Source: Muricomes sp049840515 (GTDB taxonomy: Bacteria > Bacillota > Clostridia > Lachnospirales > Lachnospiraceae). From it: a DNA stretch of 27,808 bases. The stretch is from contig JASGKW010000028.1 in the NCBI GenBank assembly GCA_049840515.1, forward strand, positions 1 through 27,808. Direction: 5' to 3'. Below are positions 5,813 to 14,997 of the stretch, piece by piece. How positions within the stretch are numbered: position 1 is the first letter of the stretch; each line of letters opens with the position of its first letter. Below the pieces are notes generated by a model. It was not told the DNA's origin. It searched no databases and worked only from the letters and a program-made list of their open reading frames with translations. The translations under genes were made by a program, and so were the position numbers.

Positions 5813-7024
5813 ATGGGAGAATTAAGAACACGTAAGAGAGGAAAGAACTGGGAATACTCATTTGAGGCTGCCAAAGTCAATGGGAAAAGAAATACTGTTT
5901 CAAAAGGTGGATTCCGAACCAAGGCTGAGGCTGTAGATGCTGGAATACAGGCCAAGGCTGAGTATGACAATGCAGGACGGGCATTCAAGCCCTCTGAGAT
6001 AAGCGTTTCAGACTATATGGACTACTGGCAGGAAAACTACGTGAAAGTATCCTGTAAGCCAAATACCCAACGTGCATACAAGGATATCATCCGGTTACAT
6101 ATCGCCCCGCACCTCGGGAAATACAGGCTGTCCTCAGTGACTCCGGATATTTTGCAAACACACATGAATAAGCTGCACGCAAAAGGATTGTCCAGGACCT
6201 ATCTCAAGAATATACACGCTCTTCTTTCTGGAGCCTTAAAGTATGCTGTGTATCCTGCCGGATTTATAAAGAGCAATCCGATGGAATATGTGAAGATGCC
6301 ACGTTGCGAACACCGCAAGTCCGATACAGACAGGAGGGTTATTTCACAGGATGAATTTTCTGAGATAACAACGAGGTTTCCTGAAGATAACAGGTACAAC
6401 ATTCTATTCATGCTCTGTTACTATTCAGGAGTACGCATTGCTGAATGTACGGGGCTTACATGGGACAGGGTGGATTTCGCAACCAATTCCATCACCATTG
6501 ACAGAATCCTTGTGAAGAGCGAAAAAGCATGGTACTTAGGCACTCCAAAGACTACAAGCAGCAACAGGACGATACAGATTGGTCAGACCTTGATGGATGT
6601 CTTGAAACGGCACCGTAAATGGCAGCTCGAAAACCGGATGAGATATGGAGAGTTCTACAAAAACTACTATATACGGAAGGATGCCCACATATACGGAATT
6701 GACAATACTGTTGAATATAAGACCACAGACGCACCTTTGGAATTTATCTGCACTCACGAAAACGGAACGGTAATCAATCCTGATTTGGCGAGGTATGCAA
6801 GCCGGATTGTAAACTATGAACTTGGAATCCAGTTCAACTTCCACTCCCTACGGCACACCCACGCAACCATCTTAGTTGAGAATGGAGCAGACATCAAGGA
6901 TGTCCAGGAGCGCCTTGGGCATGCACAGCTACGAACCACAATGGACACTTATGTTCATAACACAGATACGATGAAAAAACGGTCTGTAGACATATTTGAA
7001 AAAGCTTCCGTGTCAACCAGCTAA
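5813..7024 (+). CDS. Prophage tyrosine integrase
   Basis: This is a site-specific tyrosine recombinase that would integrate and excise the element. The 403-residue protein has an N-terminal AP2-like arm-binding domain (about 1-60), a SAM-like core-binding domain (about 63-150) and a catalytic domain. Catalytic residues are visible: Arg208 in YSGVRIAECTGL, Lys246 in GTPKTTSSNRTI, His344 and Arg347 in FHSLRHTHA, His370 in RLGHAQ and Tyr380 in TMDTYVH. Length and motifs are complete, so it looks functional. The ATG at 5813 follows GAGGGAG. It reads toward the host gene rlmD and stops 43 bases before it, so an attachment site is expected here. Confidence 0.93.
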   Translation: MGELRTRKRGKNWEYSFEAAKVNGKRNTVSKGGFRTKAEAVDAGIQAKAEYDNAGRAFKPSEISVSDYMDYWQENYVKVSCKPNTQRAYKDIIRLHIAPHLGKYRLSSVTPDILQTHMNKLHAKGLSRTYLKNIHALLSGALKYAVYPAGFIKSNPMEYVKMPRCEHRKSDTDRRVISQDEFSEITTRFPEDNRYNILFMLCYYSGVRIAECTGLTWDRVDFATNSITIDRILVKSEKAWYLGTPKTTSSNRTIQIGQTLMDVLKRHRKWQLENRMRYGEFYKNYYIRKDAHIYGIDNTVEYKTTDAPLEFICTHENGTVINPDLARYASRIVNYELGIQFNFHSLRHTHATILVENGADIKDVQERLGHAQLRTTMDTYVHNTDTMKKRSVDIFEKASVSTS

Positions 7025-7051
7025 AAAAGCGTTGACAAATCGTTGACACGG
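7008..7051. repeat. Inverted and direct repeats at the prophage/chromosome junction
   Basis: CCGTGTCAAC at 7008-7017 is perfectly mirrored by GTTGACACGG at 7042-7051. A third half-site CGTTGACA at 7030-7037 is a direct copy 11 bp before the one at 7041-7048. Clusters of short repeats at an integrase 3' end commonly are recombinase or accessory-factor binding sites near att. The exact crossover cannot be seen without the other prophage end. Confidence 0.5.
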
Positions 7052-7066
7052 ACAGCAAATATACAC

Positions 7067-8453
7067 TTAATAATGCATAGAAACCTGGTGTTTTCGTTCA
7101 AGAAGTGCTATAGTTTCCACATGCACCGTTGAACAGAATTGATCCACAGCCACGCTTTTTACGACTTCATATCCTCTCTTCTGCATCATTTCTAAATCTC
7201 TTGCCAGGCTTGTCACTTTGCATGATACATATACAATTTTATCCACCTGATAATCCAGTATTTTGGGCAATGCTTTTGGATGGATTCCATCTCTTGGCGG
7301 GTCCAGTACGATTACGTCTGGTTTTTCTTCTATCTCGTCAAGCACCTGAAATACATCTCCTGCAATGAATCTGCAATTATTCAAACCGTTTCGCGCCGCA
7401 TTTTCTTTTGCCGCTTCTACCGCCTCTTTTACAATTTCCACTCCAATTACCTGTTTTGCCACTGGTGCAAGCACCTGAGCGATTGTCCCTGTGCCGCTGA
7501 ACAAATCGTATACTGTCATATTTGCTACGTCCCCGATGTACTCTCTCACTGTGTTATAGAGTACTTCTGCCGCTTTGGAGTTCGGCTGGAAAAATGAAAA
7601 TGGTGTGATTTTGAATTCCATCCCCAATAATTTTTCGTAGAAATAGTCTTGCCCGTACAAAATCTTCGTCTCGTCACTCTGTACCACATCTGACAGTGAG
7701 TCATTTAAAATGTGCAGTATTCTGTACAATCTTTCCTTCCAGCTTGAGATTTAGCAGTTCATTTACCAAAGGCTGCAAATCCCATTCTTCCTGGGTTGTA
7801 GTTACTAAATTGACCAGTATTTCGCCGGTTTCGTCTCCTCGTCGGAGAAGCAGATGTCTGAGATATCCGATATGCTGCATTTTTTTATAATAGCTCGCAT
7901 TTCTCGTCTTAAAATATTCCAGTACGCAGAGCAGTATTTGATTCATGTCTCTGTGCACAAGCTTGCAGTCTCCTGCTGTCAGTACATCATAAGTACTTCC
8001 CTTTTTGTGAAGTCCCAGAGAAAGAGGGCCGTCTTTGTACTCATCTCCAAAGGAAAATTCCATCCTATTCCGGTAACCAAATTCTTTGGGGCTGGCTTTT
8101 ATCCCCTCAAAAATATAGTCTTTATCCACGGCTCCATCTATAATGCTTTTCACCTGCTCTGCTTTCATTTTTAATTGCTCATCATACGCCATAGTCTGGT
8201 ACGTGCAGCCACCGCAGGCCGGGAAAATGCTGCATACCGGTTCCCTTGTTTCCAATGGGGACTTTTCCAGTACCTCCAAAAGCCGTCCCTCCGCATTGCC
8301 GCGTTTAAATTTATTTACAACAAAACGGATTTTCTGTCCCGGAATTCCATTTTTCACTGTTACATACTTTTCTTCCTCCGGTACCCATACAAGCCCTTTA
8401 TTGGGGAACTCCACTTTTTCTATTGTACCTTCAAATACTTGTCCCTTTTTCAT
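7067..8453 (-). CDS. rlmD: 23S rRNA (uracil-5-)-methyltransferase, RlmD/RlmCD type (frameshifted)
   Basis: The enzyme transfers a methyl group from S-adenosylmethionine to a uracil in 23S rRNA. Seen in order: an N-terminal TRAM-like domain (to about residue 65), iron-sulfur cysteines at C74, C80 and C83 (CSIFPACGGC) and a fourth in GDCKLVH, a SAM-binding motif YDLFSGTGTIAQVLAP, the VLDPPRDGIHPKAL motif and the nucleophile region YVSCKVTSLARDL. The two halves are in different frames. The shift is at 7720-7721, where reading AA as A restores KIVQILHILNDSLSD and gives about 461 residues, normal for the family. The adjacent prophage probably uses its 3' end as target, and the C-terminus RKHQVSMHY may be partly element-derived. 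Confidence 0.85.
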
Positions 8454-8508
8454 CTTTACCTCTCAACTCACATCTTATTTACAGGAATAAGAACTCTCCT
8501 AACACATA

Positions 8509-8545
8509 AAAAGAGACAGGGTGCAGTAAGCGTCCACAACCTGTC
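8509..8545 (-). terminator. Leftward terminator after the small membrane protein gene
   Basis: GACAGG (8515-8520) pairs with CCTGTC (8540-8545), with further GTG/GCAC pairing inside, and is followed on the minus strand by CTCTTTTT. Confidence 0.6.
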
Positions 8546-8571
8546 CTTTATTCATTTCCGGCATATACTGA

Positions 8572-8811
8572 TTATACCTGATCTTCCTCACTAAAATAAT
8601 CATCAAAATCATCGTCGAAGTCTTCTTCAAAATCTTCCAGATAATCTGGTGTAAAGAAACGATACACCCCATATGCGATAGCTGCCACTGCCGCTACAGC
8701 TCCTACAATTGCCAAAATCCAGATTACTGTATTTCTTTGCTTTTCATCTGACTTTCTGCGCAGCAATTCATTCAGCTTGGTCTCAGCGATTAACTCCTCA
8801 ACTTTGCTCAT
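8572..8811 (-). CDS. Small single-pass membrane protein with acidic tail
   Basis: The 79-residue product has a charged N-terminal helix (MSKVEELIAETKLNELLRRK), one membrane helix (about 29-53, NTVIWILAIVGAVAAVAAIA) and a strongly acidic C-terminus (DFEEDFDDDFDDYFSEEDQ). The start at 8811 is preceded by AAAGGA. It sits between pcrA and rlmD in the same direction and has its own terminator. I do not recognise a functional family; short proteins of this build are common in Lachnospiraceae. The acid tail may face the cytoplasm or outside; the sequence does not settle it. Confidence 0.55.
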   Translation of the reverse strand: MSKVEELIAETKLNELLRRKSDEKQRNTVIWILAIVGAVAAVAAIAYGVYRFFTPDYLEDFEEDFDDDFDDYFSEEDQV

Positions 8812-8925
8812 GTTATCACGTCCTTTCCCTATTCTGTGCTACAGGTTTATTTGTAGTTATTATATCACTATCATTTTCAAATTACTACTCATTTATACCA
8901 ACTTTTCCAAAAGGTTATTGCCATT

Positions 8926-11146
8926 TTACACTTTTTGAAGTTTTGCAAATGAGGCAAACATTTTCTTTACTCCTGCGGTGTCAAATTGTACAGTTACCTC
9001 ATAATCACGTCCGCCCTCAGTAATATCCTTTACAAGCCCTTCGCCAAATTTCATATGCCGTACTCTGTCGCCAACCGTATAACTAAGTCCTTTTTCCTTA
9101 GTTACTGCAAACTGCTGTGCAGTTTTTCCAGTCGAAAATGCTTTTGTTTTAAATGCTTGCTTTGCCTGGAAATAGGTATTCTGGGTTGGCATCTCTGCTT
9201 TCTCCTCAAAGCGGTTTCCAGATTCAACTAATTCCATAGGAATTTCTTTGAGAAAACGTGAAATCTTATTATACCTCGTTTCACCCCGAATCATTCGTCT
9301 CATGGCGCAGCTCATTGTCAACTCTTTCTCCGCGCGAGTGATTCCTACATAGCAAAGCCGTCTTTCCTCCTCCATCTCATCCGGGTCATCTGAGGTGACA
9401 GTCATATAACTTGGAAACAAGCCGTCCTCCATACCTGCCAGATATACATGAGGAAATTCCAGTCCTTTTGCACTGTGCAGAGTCATTAAAATCACATAAT
9501 CCTGATTTTCATCCAGACTGTCAATATCAGCCACAAGTGCCACTTCCAGAAACCCGCTTAAAGTCGGTTTTTCTCCTGTATCTTCACAGTTTTCTTCATA
9601 AGCCGCAATCTTACTCAACAACTCATCAATATTTTCGACTCTGTTCTGTGCATCCTCTTTATCATCCGCTTCCAAATCTTCTATGTAGCCGGTTTTTTCA
9701 ATGATTTCTTTCATCAAATCTGATATACTTTCCGTTGTTGAAACTCCTTTGAAATATTCTATCAGAGCCACAAAGGAATCCAGTTTTGACGCTGCCCGCC
9801 CAACATTCGGAATCAAATCTATTCCCTGTAATGCCTCATAGAAACCAATTTCACGCTCCAGCGCAGATTCCTGCACTCTGTTGATGGTAGTCAGTCCAAT
9901 TCCTCTTTTCGGCACGTTGATGATACGTCTGACAGCCAAATCATCCCGCCCATTATCAATGGTTTTCAGATACGCCAGCAAGTCCTTAATCTCCCTGCGG
10001 GCATAGAAATTTACTCCTCCTACAATTTTGTAAGGAATATTGGAGGACACAAAGCGCTCCTCAAACAGGCGCGACTGCGCATTTGTTCGGTACAAGATAG
10101 CATGTTCATTATAAGTGCAGCCATCTTTCACATTCTTTTGAATGTCCTCCGCAATAAATTCTGCCTCGTCATATCCTGTATCAAACTGGCGGTCTGCATT
10201 TATCCCCCTCGCCATTTTCCGTCCACAAAGCTTTCTCTTTCCGCCCTACGTTATTTCTAATAACTGCATTTGCCGCATTTAAAATGTTGCCTGTAGAGCG
10301 GTAATTCTGCTCTAATTTAATCACCTTTGCATCCTGAAATTCCTTTTCAAAATTCAGGATGTTTTTAATATTCGCCCCCCTGAATTTATAAATGGACTGG
10401 TCATCATCACCCACGACACAGAGATTCTTATATTTTCCCGCTAAAAGGCTTACAAACCTGAACTGCACTGTATTTGTATCCTGATATTCATCTACCATAA
10501 TATAGCGGAATCTGTCTTGATAGTATTCCAGAATATCCGGCTGGGTTTCAAACAACTGCACCGTTTTCAAAAGTAAATCATCAAAATCAAGTGCATTGTT
10601 TGCCCTGAGCTGTTTCTCATATTCCCGGTAAACTTTTGCAATTTTCTGCTTTCCAAAATCTCCTCCGGCATTCAATTCATACTCCTCCGGGGAAATCATT
10701 TCATCCTTGGCAGAAGAAATAGCCGCCAAAAGACTGCGTTCCTTGTATACTTTCGTGTCAATATTGGTCAGCCTGCATATATCTTTCATCAATGTCTTCT
10801 GGTCATCCGAATCATAAATGGTAAAATTATTATCATATCTCAGTCTGTCGATATGACGTCTCAGTATCCTCACACAAGTAGAATGAAAGGTACTTACCCA
10901 AATACTTTCGGAGCCAAATCCTACCAGGCTGTCCACACGTTCCCGCATCTCTCCTGCCGCTTTATTTGTAAATGTAATGGCCAGAATGTTCCACGGATTT
11001 ACACCTTTTTCTTCTATCAGGTAGGCAATTCTGTGGGTCAGCACCCTTGTCTTGCCTGAACCGGCTCCTGCCAGAATCAAAAGCGGCCCTTCTGTGTGGA
11101 ACACAGCCTCCCTCTGTTCATTATTTAATGTATCGTATATACTCAT
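8926..11146 (-). CDS. pcrA: ATP-dependent DNA helicase PcrA/UvrD (frameshifted)
   Basis: This superfamily 1A 3'-5' helicase acts in repair and in clearing replication forks; it is essential in Bacillus subtilis. Motifs in order: Q motif LNNEQREAVFH, Walker A AGAGSGKT (26-33), motif II MVDEYQDTN, motif III VVGDDDQSIYKFRG, then in the second frame TLHSAKGLEFPHVYLAGMED and RRLCYVGITRAEKEL, ending in a Tudor-like C-terminus (YTVGDRVRHMKFGEG). The two frames meet at about 10191-10201. Lengthening AAA and CC there by one base each restores GDKMQTRQFDTGY and a 740-residue protein, the usual length. Because the gene should be essential, a sequence error is more likely than true loss. Confidence 0.9.
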
Positions 11147-11190
11147 ATGTATCTCCTGTCTGCTCTGTATACTGCCAATATAATCCCATC

Positions 11191-11219
11191 TAAATTATTT
11201 GGATTTTAAAAACTGTCAA
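11191..11219 (-). promoter_or_regulatory. Possible pcrA promoter
   Basis: A perfect TTGACA (11214-11219, minus strand) stands 17 bases from a poor -10 AATTTA (11191-11196). Offered only because of the -35 match and position upstream of pcrA. Confidence 0.3.
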
Positions 11220-11287
11220 AACCCTTACCTATGAAATTATAATATAAAAGCCCGTCTCTGTCACGTAAAACAAGTATGAAAAAAGGC

Positions 11288-11316
11288 TTGCCATCTAGTT
11301 TTTAATACTATATAAT
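11288..11316 (+). promoter_or_regulatory. Promoter of the DUF1836 gene
   Basis: TTGCCA (11288-11293) and perfect TATAAT (11311-11316) are 17 bases apart. The coding start at 11337 follows at once, with GAGGTG five bases before it. Confidence 0.75.
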
Positions 11317-11336
11317 ACATGTATCGAGGTGATAAT

Positions 11337-11948
11337 ATGACGATTGATACAAATAACATGCTGGAGAGTATTTTAAAGAGCATTTCCCGCATTGATTATA
11401 TCCATCCGGGGGACATTCCAAATATAGATTTATACATGGATCAGGTTACAACTTTCATGGATGCTCAGCTTTCTTCTACAAAGCGTTACAATGAGGATAA
11501 GATTCTGACTAAGACTATGATAAATAATTATGCCAAGAATAATCTTCTTCCCCCTCCGGTAAAGAAAAAATATACAAAAGAACACGTTTTAGTTTTAATT
11601 TTTATTTACTACTTTAAAAACATTCTGTCAATCAAAGATATTGAAACACTGCTAAAGCCTATCACAGACAATGCCTTTTCTAATGACAGAAATTTAGATA
11701 TGACTGCGCTTTATGAAGAAATCTGCGCTATGGAAAAGGCACAGATTGATCCATTGCAGGAAGAAATTAGGAAGGCTTATGAAAAGGCCGAGTCATCTTT
11801 TGAAAATTCAGATACGGAAGACCGTGATTATTTACAATTGTTTTCTTTCATCTGCAATTTGAGTTTTGATGTGTATGTAAAAAAACTATTGATTGAAAAG
11901 CTCATTGACGAGCTGCCTTCCTCCGAAGGAAACTCTGCTAAAAAATAA
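11337..11948 (+). CDS. DUF1836 domain protein
   Basis: The start MTIDTNNMLESILKSI at 11337 was chosen because GAGGTG lies five bases upstream; an ATG at 11319 is in frame but overlaps the expected transcript start. The 203-residue product carries the DUF1836 pattern: an N-terminal segment, then LTKTMINNYAKNNLLPPPVK and YTKEHVLVLIFIYYFKNILS. The MINNYxKxxLLPPPxKK signature resembles a MerR-like wing, so a DNA-binding role is plausible. Family function is not established. It is a one-gene unit with its own promoter and is followed by hairpins at 11957-12056. Confidence 0.8.
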   Translation: MTIDTNNMLESILKSISRIDYIHPGDIPNIDLYMDQVTTFMDAQLSSTKRYNEDKILTKTMINNYAKNNLLPPPVKKKYTKEHVLVLIFIYYFKNILSIKDIETLLKPITDNAFSNDRNLDMTALYEEICAMEKAQIDPLQEEIRKAYEKAESSFENSDTEDRDYLQLFSFICNLSFDVYVKKLLIEKLIDELPSSEGNSAKK

Positions 11949-11956
11949 CTTTTATC

Positions 11957-11995
11957 AAAAAAGAACAGGGCACATATTTCTACATACCCTGCTCT
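11957..11995 (-). terminator. Leftward terminator of the EamA gene
   Basis: AGAACAGGG (11962-11970) pairs with CCCTGCTCT (11987-11995, one G-U in the leftward RNA) and is followed on the minus strand by six T. It lies just after the stop of the convergent DUF1836 gene. Confidence 0.6.
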
Positions 11996-12000
11996 GTCAG

Positions 12001-12056
12001 GAGTCTGCGTATTTATACCCGCCAAATGGGTATAGGTGCTAAGACTCTTTCTTTTT
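12001..12056 (+). terminator. Nested rightward hairpin overlapping the EamA stop
   Basis: Outer arms GAGTCT (12001-12006) and AGACTC (12042-12047) enclose a perfect inner stem TATACCC/GGGTATA (12014-12020, 12028-12034), followed by TTTCTTTTT. It fits a rightward terminator for the DUF1836 transcript and includes the last codons of the convergent EamA gene. Confidence 0.5.
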
Positions 12057-12971
12057 AGTTTTTGAGGAAAATTTTCCAAAACCATTTAGATTGAAACCAA
12101 TCGTTCCAATTAATATAACGATAATGCCAATGTAATGATAATAATACAGCGGTTCATGCAAAAACAGTGTTCCCGCCAGAATACTCACTACTGTCGACAC
12201 ATTATTAAACAGTCCAACTTTGGTTGCCTCCAGGCTCTTCAACGCATAAGCAGAAAGTATCGTTGTTATCAGGGAAGAGAAAACACCCAGATAAATGACC
12301 GCAAGAACAAAAGATACACTAGTATATGGCTTAAAGTAGTCCCCTATATTTCCTTTTAAAAGATGCTGAACCACTGAGATTGCATTAAAAACAACGCAGC
12401 CTGTGATACTCATAATATATACAATTGTTACGGCAGAGTAGTCCTTAATCAGTTTTTTGGCAAAAACATTGTATGTTGCAAGTGTCATGGTAGAAAGCAG
12501 CACAAGAAGGAATCCCCAGTAATTGTAATCTCCGATATTAACCCCGTTCATCACATTTATGAAAACAACTCCCAGCACAGACACTAACATAAGGATTTTT
12601 TTCTGCATATTAATTCGCTCGTTTAATATAATTCTGGCGACAATTAATGTCAATATCGGTACTGTGGCATATATGATTCCGGCTTCCGATGAGGGAATCA
12701 TGCTCAATCCGAATGTTTGAAGCAAAAAGAACGCGATGGGATATACCATACTAAATGGAACTATTTTCACCCAGCTTGAAAAATCGGCAGAAATGCTGTC
12801 TGGTCTAAAAAATTTATAAATGAGTGCCGAAATTGCTGCCATAGTAAATCTGTTTGCCAGTAATCCGATGGCATCGGCACTGGTCAATGCAATTTTTGCT
12901 GTTAAAAAAGATAAGCCCACAATCAACGCATACAGCGTTATTGCCAAGTAAGCCTTTGTTGTATTTTTCAT
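12039..12971 (-). CDS. EamA/DMT family transporter
   Basis: This is a drug/metabolite transporter superfamily membrane protein of about 310 residues with two EamA repeats, roughly ten predicted helices (for example AITLYALIVGLSFLTAKIAL near the N-terminus and YYHYIGIIVILIGTIGFNLN near the C-terminus). The end-of-repeat signatures SEAGIIYATVPILTLIVARI and EATKVGLFNNVSTVVSILAG are typical. The start MKNTTKAYLAI at 12971 has AAAGGG six bases upstream and is preferred over 12986. The substrate cannot be predicted. It is followed by a leftward terminator. The decayed ClC gene lies upstream in the same direction. Confidence 0.82.
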   Translation of the reverse strand: MKNTTKAYLAITLYALIVGLSFLTAKIALTSADAIGLLANRFTMAAISALIYKFFRPDSISADFSSWVKIVPFSMVYPIAFFLLQTFGLSMIPSSEAGIIYATVPILTLIVARIILNERINMQKKILMLVSVLGVVFINVMNGVNIGDYNYWGFLLVLLSTMTLATYNVFAKKLIKDYSAVTIVYIMSITGCVVFNAISVVQHLLKGNIGDYFKPYTSVSFVLAVIYLGVFSSLITTILSAYALKSLEATKVGLFNNVSTVVSILAGTLFLHEPLYYYHYIGIIVILIGTIGFNLNGFGKFSSKTKKKES

Positions 12972-13020
12972 AATAATCCCTTTCAAACCGATATTCCGCT
13001 GAATGCCCGGATATCTTTTC

Positions 13021-13775
13021 CTATTTCCTTGTTTTTGGTATTCTATCGTGTCTGTCTATAAGCTTTTGTTCGGAATAGATTGATTTGTTCAGGTTAAAAA
13101 TATAGGCGAACGCACACACCAGGATAAAATGCGGCAGATAAGCAAAGACAAACACCTCCGCCCTGATTATTACAGGTGCCAGAAATGTATTCGTGGCACT
13201 TCCAAAAACGCTGGCATGCCCAAGTGCTGCAACCAACTCTACCGGCAAATGGAATATTCCGCCCAAAACGACTCCAAGGCTTGCTCCAGTGGAAAACAGC
13301 GGAGTGACTTCTCCTCCCTGAAATCCGGCTGCCAAACTTAGTATAGTTATTAAGGCTTTCAATATCCAGTAACAGGAAAATATTTTATCCCCGTGAAAGG
13401 CTGCATCTATGGGATTTGTCCCCAGTCCGGCATATCGTCCCTGATACAGAAGCAACAGTAGTACACTTACAATCACATCTACCATTATAATCCTAAGAAC
13501 AGGATTTTTCCAGGTTTTTTCCAGTCTTTACTTCGTCTACTTCAATGTCCGCGCAAAAGCGCCTTCTGTAATTTCAAACACTATCCCCAGCAAAACAAGC
13601 TTTCCAATATTAGGCAATGACATATCCTACTGAGCTGTCAATGCAAAAAATACCGCTGCAAAAGGTGTTCCAAAAAGTCCCGAAATCCCGCAGCCATACC
13701 TGTCACAAGAAAAATATGGCAGCTGTTTTTTAATGGAATCTTTCTTCCCACCCAATGGGCATTTCTCTTATTTCT
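13021..13775 (-). pseudogene. ClC-type chloride/fluoride channel gene, decayed
   Basis: The longest intact piece (13021-13485) is the C-terminal part of a ClC channel: GFQGGEVTPLFSTGASLG matches the conserved filter-region motif and LVAALGHASVFGSATNTFL the next. Upstream, 13486-13775 still encodes recognisable ClC pieces in shifting frames (HIFLVTGMAAGF, then GLFGTPFAAVFFALTA followed by a stop). The N-terminal third is absent. Because there are stops, at least two frame changes and a missing 5' part, this is real decay and not a single read error. The C-terminal piece is unlikely to work alone. Confidence 0.82.
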
Positions 13776-13845
13776 ATCATTTAAATGCCTATCTTTTGAA
13801 CATCTATCTGTTATAAAACTTTACTCCAAAAATGTTTTTAGATAC

Positions 13846-13885
13846 AAAAAAGCTGATAACCCTGTATTAAACAGAAGTCATCAGC
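13846..13885 (-). terminator. Terminator after tsf
   Basis: On the minus strand GCTGATGAC and GTTATCAGC (13877-13885, 13852-13860) pair with one mismatch, an inner CTGT/ACAG extends the stem, and six T follow. It ends the rpsB-tsf operon. Confidence 0.75.
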
Positions 13886-13954
13886 AAAATTGTGCTTTTG
13901 GACACTTCCACGGGAAAACTTCATTCCCTTAAAACTCATTAAAAAATTTGTTTA

Positions 13955-14872
13955 CTATCCAATCTGAGCAGCTACTTCTGATGCGAAGTCTTCCTGTTTC
14001 TTTTCCAGACCTTCACCTGTTTCAAAGCGGATAAATCTCTTAACTGCTAAATTAGCATTATTTTCTTTTCCGACTTTCTCTACATACTTAGCAACTGTCA
14101 GATCACTGTCCTGAACATAAACCTGGTCTAACAGGCATACTTCTTTCAGTTCTTTGTTTAAACGTCCAATAATCATTTTTTCAATGATATTTTCCGGTTT
14201 CTCTGGATTTTCTGTTCTGGCCTGAGCTAACAAAATCTCTTTCTCATGATCCATATATTCCTGAGATACTTCTGCACGAGATACATATTTTGGATACATA
14301 GCTGCTATCTGCATAGCTACATTTTTCAGACATGTTCTGATTTCGTCATTTACAACATCTGTATCAGCTTCCACGAGAACTCCGATACGTCCGCCGCCAT
14401 GAATATAAGATACAACGCATCCGTCAGTTACAACTTTTTCAAATCTTCTGATGTTCAGGTTCTCACCAATTACTGCAATCTCTGAAATCAAAGCGTCTTT
14501 TACAGTTTTTGTTGTATCTGCTGCCCATGCCTCAGCCAAAAATGCATCAATATCTGCTGCGTCTGTGTCTGCTGCCTGGTTTACAACTGCCTCAACAAAT
14601 CCCTGGAATTCATCGTTCTTAGCAACAAAGTCTGTCTCAGAGTTTACTTCTACAATAGCTGCCACTTTATCATCTTTTACGACTGCTTTAACGATACCTT
14701 CTGCTGCAATTCTGCCTGCTTTTTTCTCAGCTTTAGCCTGTCCATTTTTTCTCAGGAACTCAACCGCTGCATCCATATCTCCGTCTGTTTCTGTCAGCGC
14801 TTTTTTGCAGTCCATCATTCCTGCACCTGTCATTTCTCTTAATTCTTTTACCATTCCTGCTGTAATTGCCAT
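13955..14872 (-). CDS. tsf: Elongation factor Ts
   Basis: EF-Ts is the guanine-nucleotide exchange factor for EF-Tu in the cytoplasm. The 305-residue product starts with the UBA-like domain (MAITAGMVKELREMTGAGMM then DCKKALTETDGDMDAAVEFL) and carries the family signature VNSETDFVAKNDEFQGFVEA. The core is complete and length is normal. It lies 125 bases after rpsB, the conserved gene order. A terminator-like hairpin in that gap (14947-14980) could lower tsf expression relative to rpsB. Start ATG at 14872 with GGAGG upstream. Confidence 0.97.
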   Translation of the reverse strand: MAITAGMVKELREMTGAGMMDCKKALTETDGDMDAAVEFLRKNGQAKAEKKAGRIAAEGIVKAVVKDDKVAAIVEVNSETDFVAKNDEFQGFVEAVVNQAADTDAADIDAFLAEAWAADTTKTVKDALISEIAVIGENLNIRRFEKVVTDGCVVSYIHGGGRIGVLVEADTDVVNDEIRTCLKNVAMQIAAMYPKYVSRAEVSQEYMDHEKEILLAQARTENPEKPENIIEKMIIGRLNKELKEVCLLDQVYVQDSDLTVAKYVEKVGKENNANLAVKRFIRFETGEGLEKKQEDFASEVAAQIG

Positions 14873-14946
14873 GATTATTCCTCCATTATTGATTTTTTAT
14901 ACAGCTTCTGCTGTCTGCCGCTTAACGGGCAATATTCCATACTATC

Positions 14947-14980
14947 AAAAATGCTTCAACCTGTACCCACAGGCTGAAGC
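14947..14980 (-). terminator. Intercistronic terminator/attenuator between rpsB and tsf
   Basis: Arms at 14953-14964 and 14969-14980 pair over 12 positions with one G-U pair around a four-base loop, followed on the minus strand by ATTTTT. Partial termination here would set the S2 to EF-Ts ratio. Confidence 0.7.
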
Positions 14981-14997
14981 ATTTTGCGTACATGCTA

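Noticed and set aside
7720..7721. Programmed frameshift in rlmD
   Set aside because: No slippery heptamer or downstream stimulator is visible, and similar one-base lesions occur in unrelated genes nearby.
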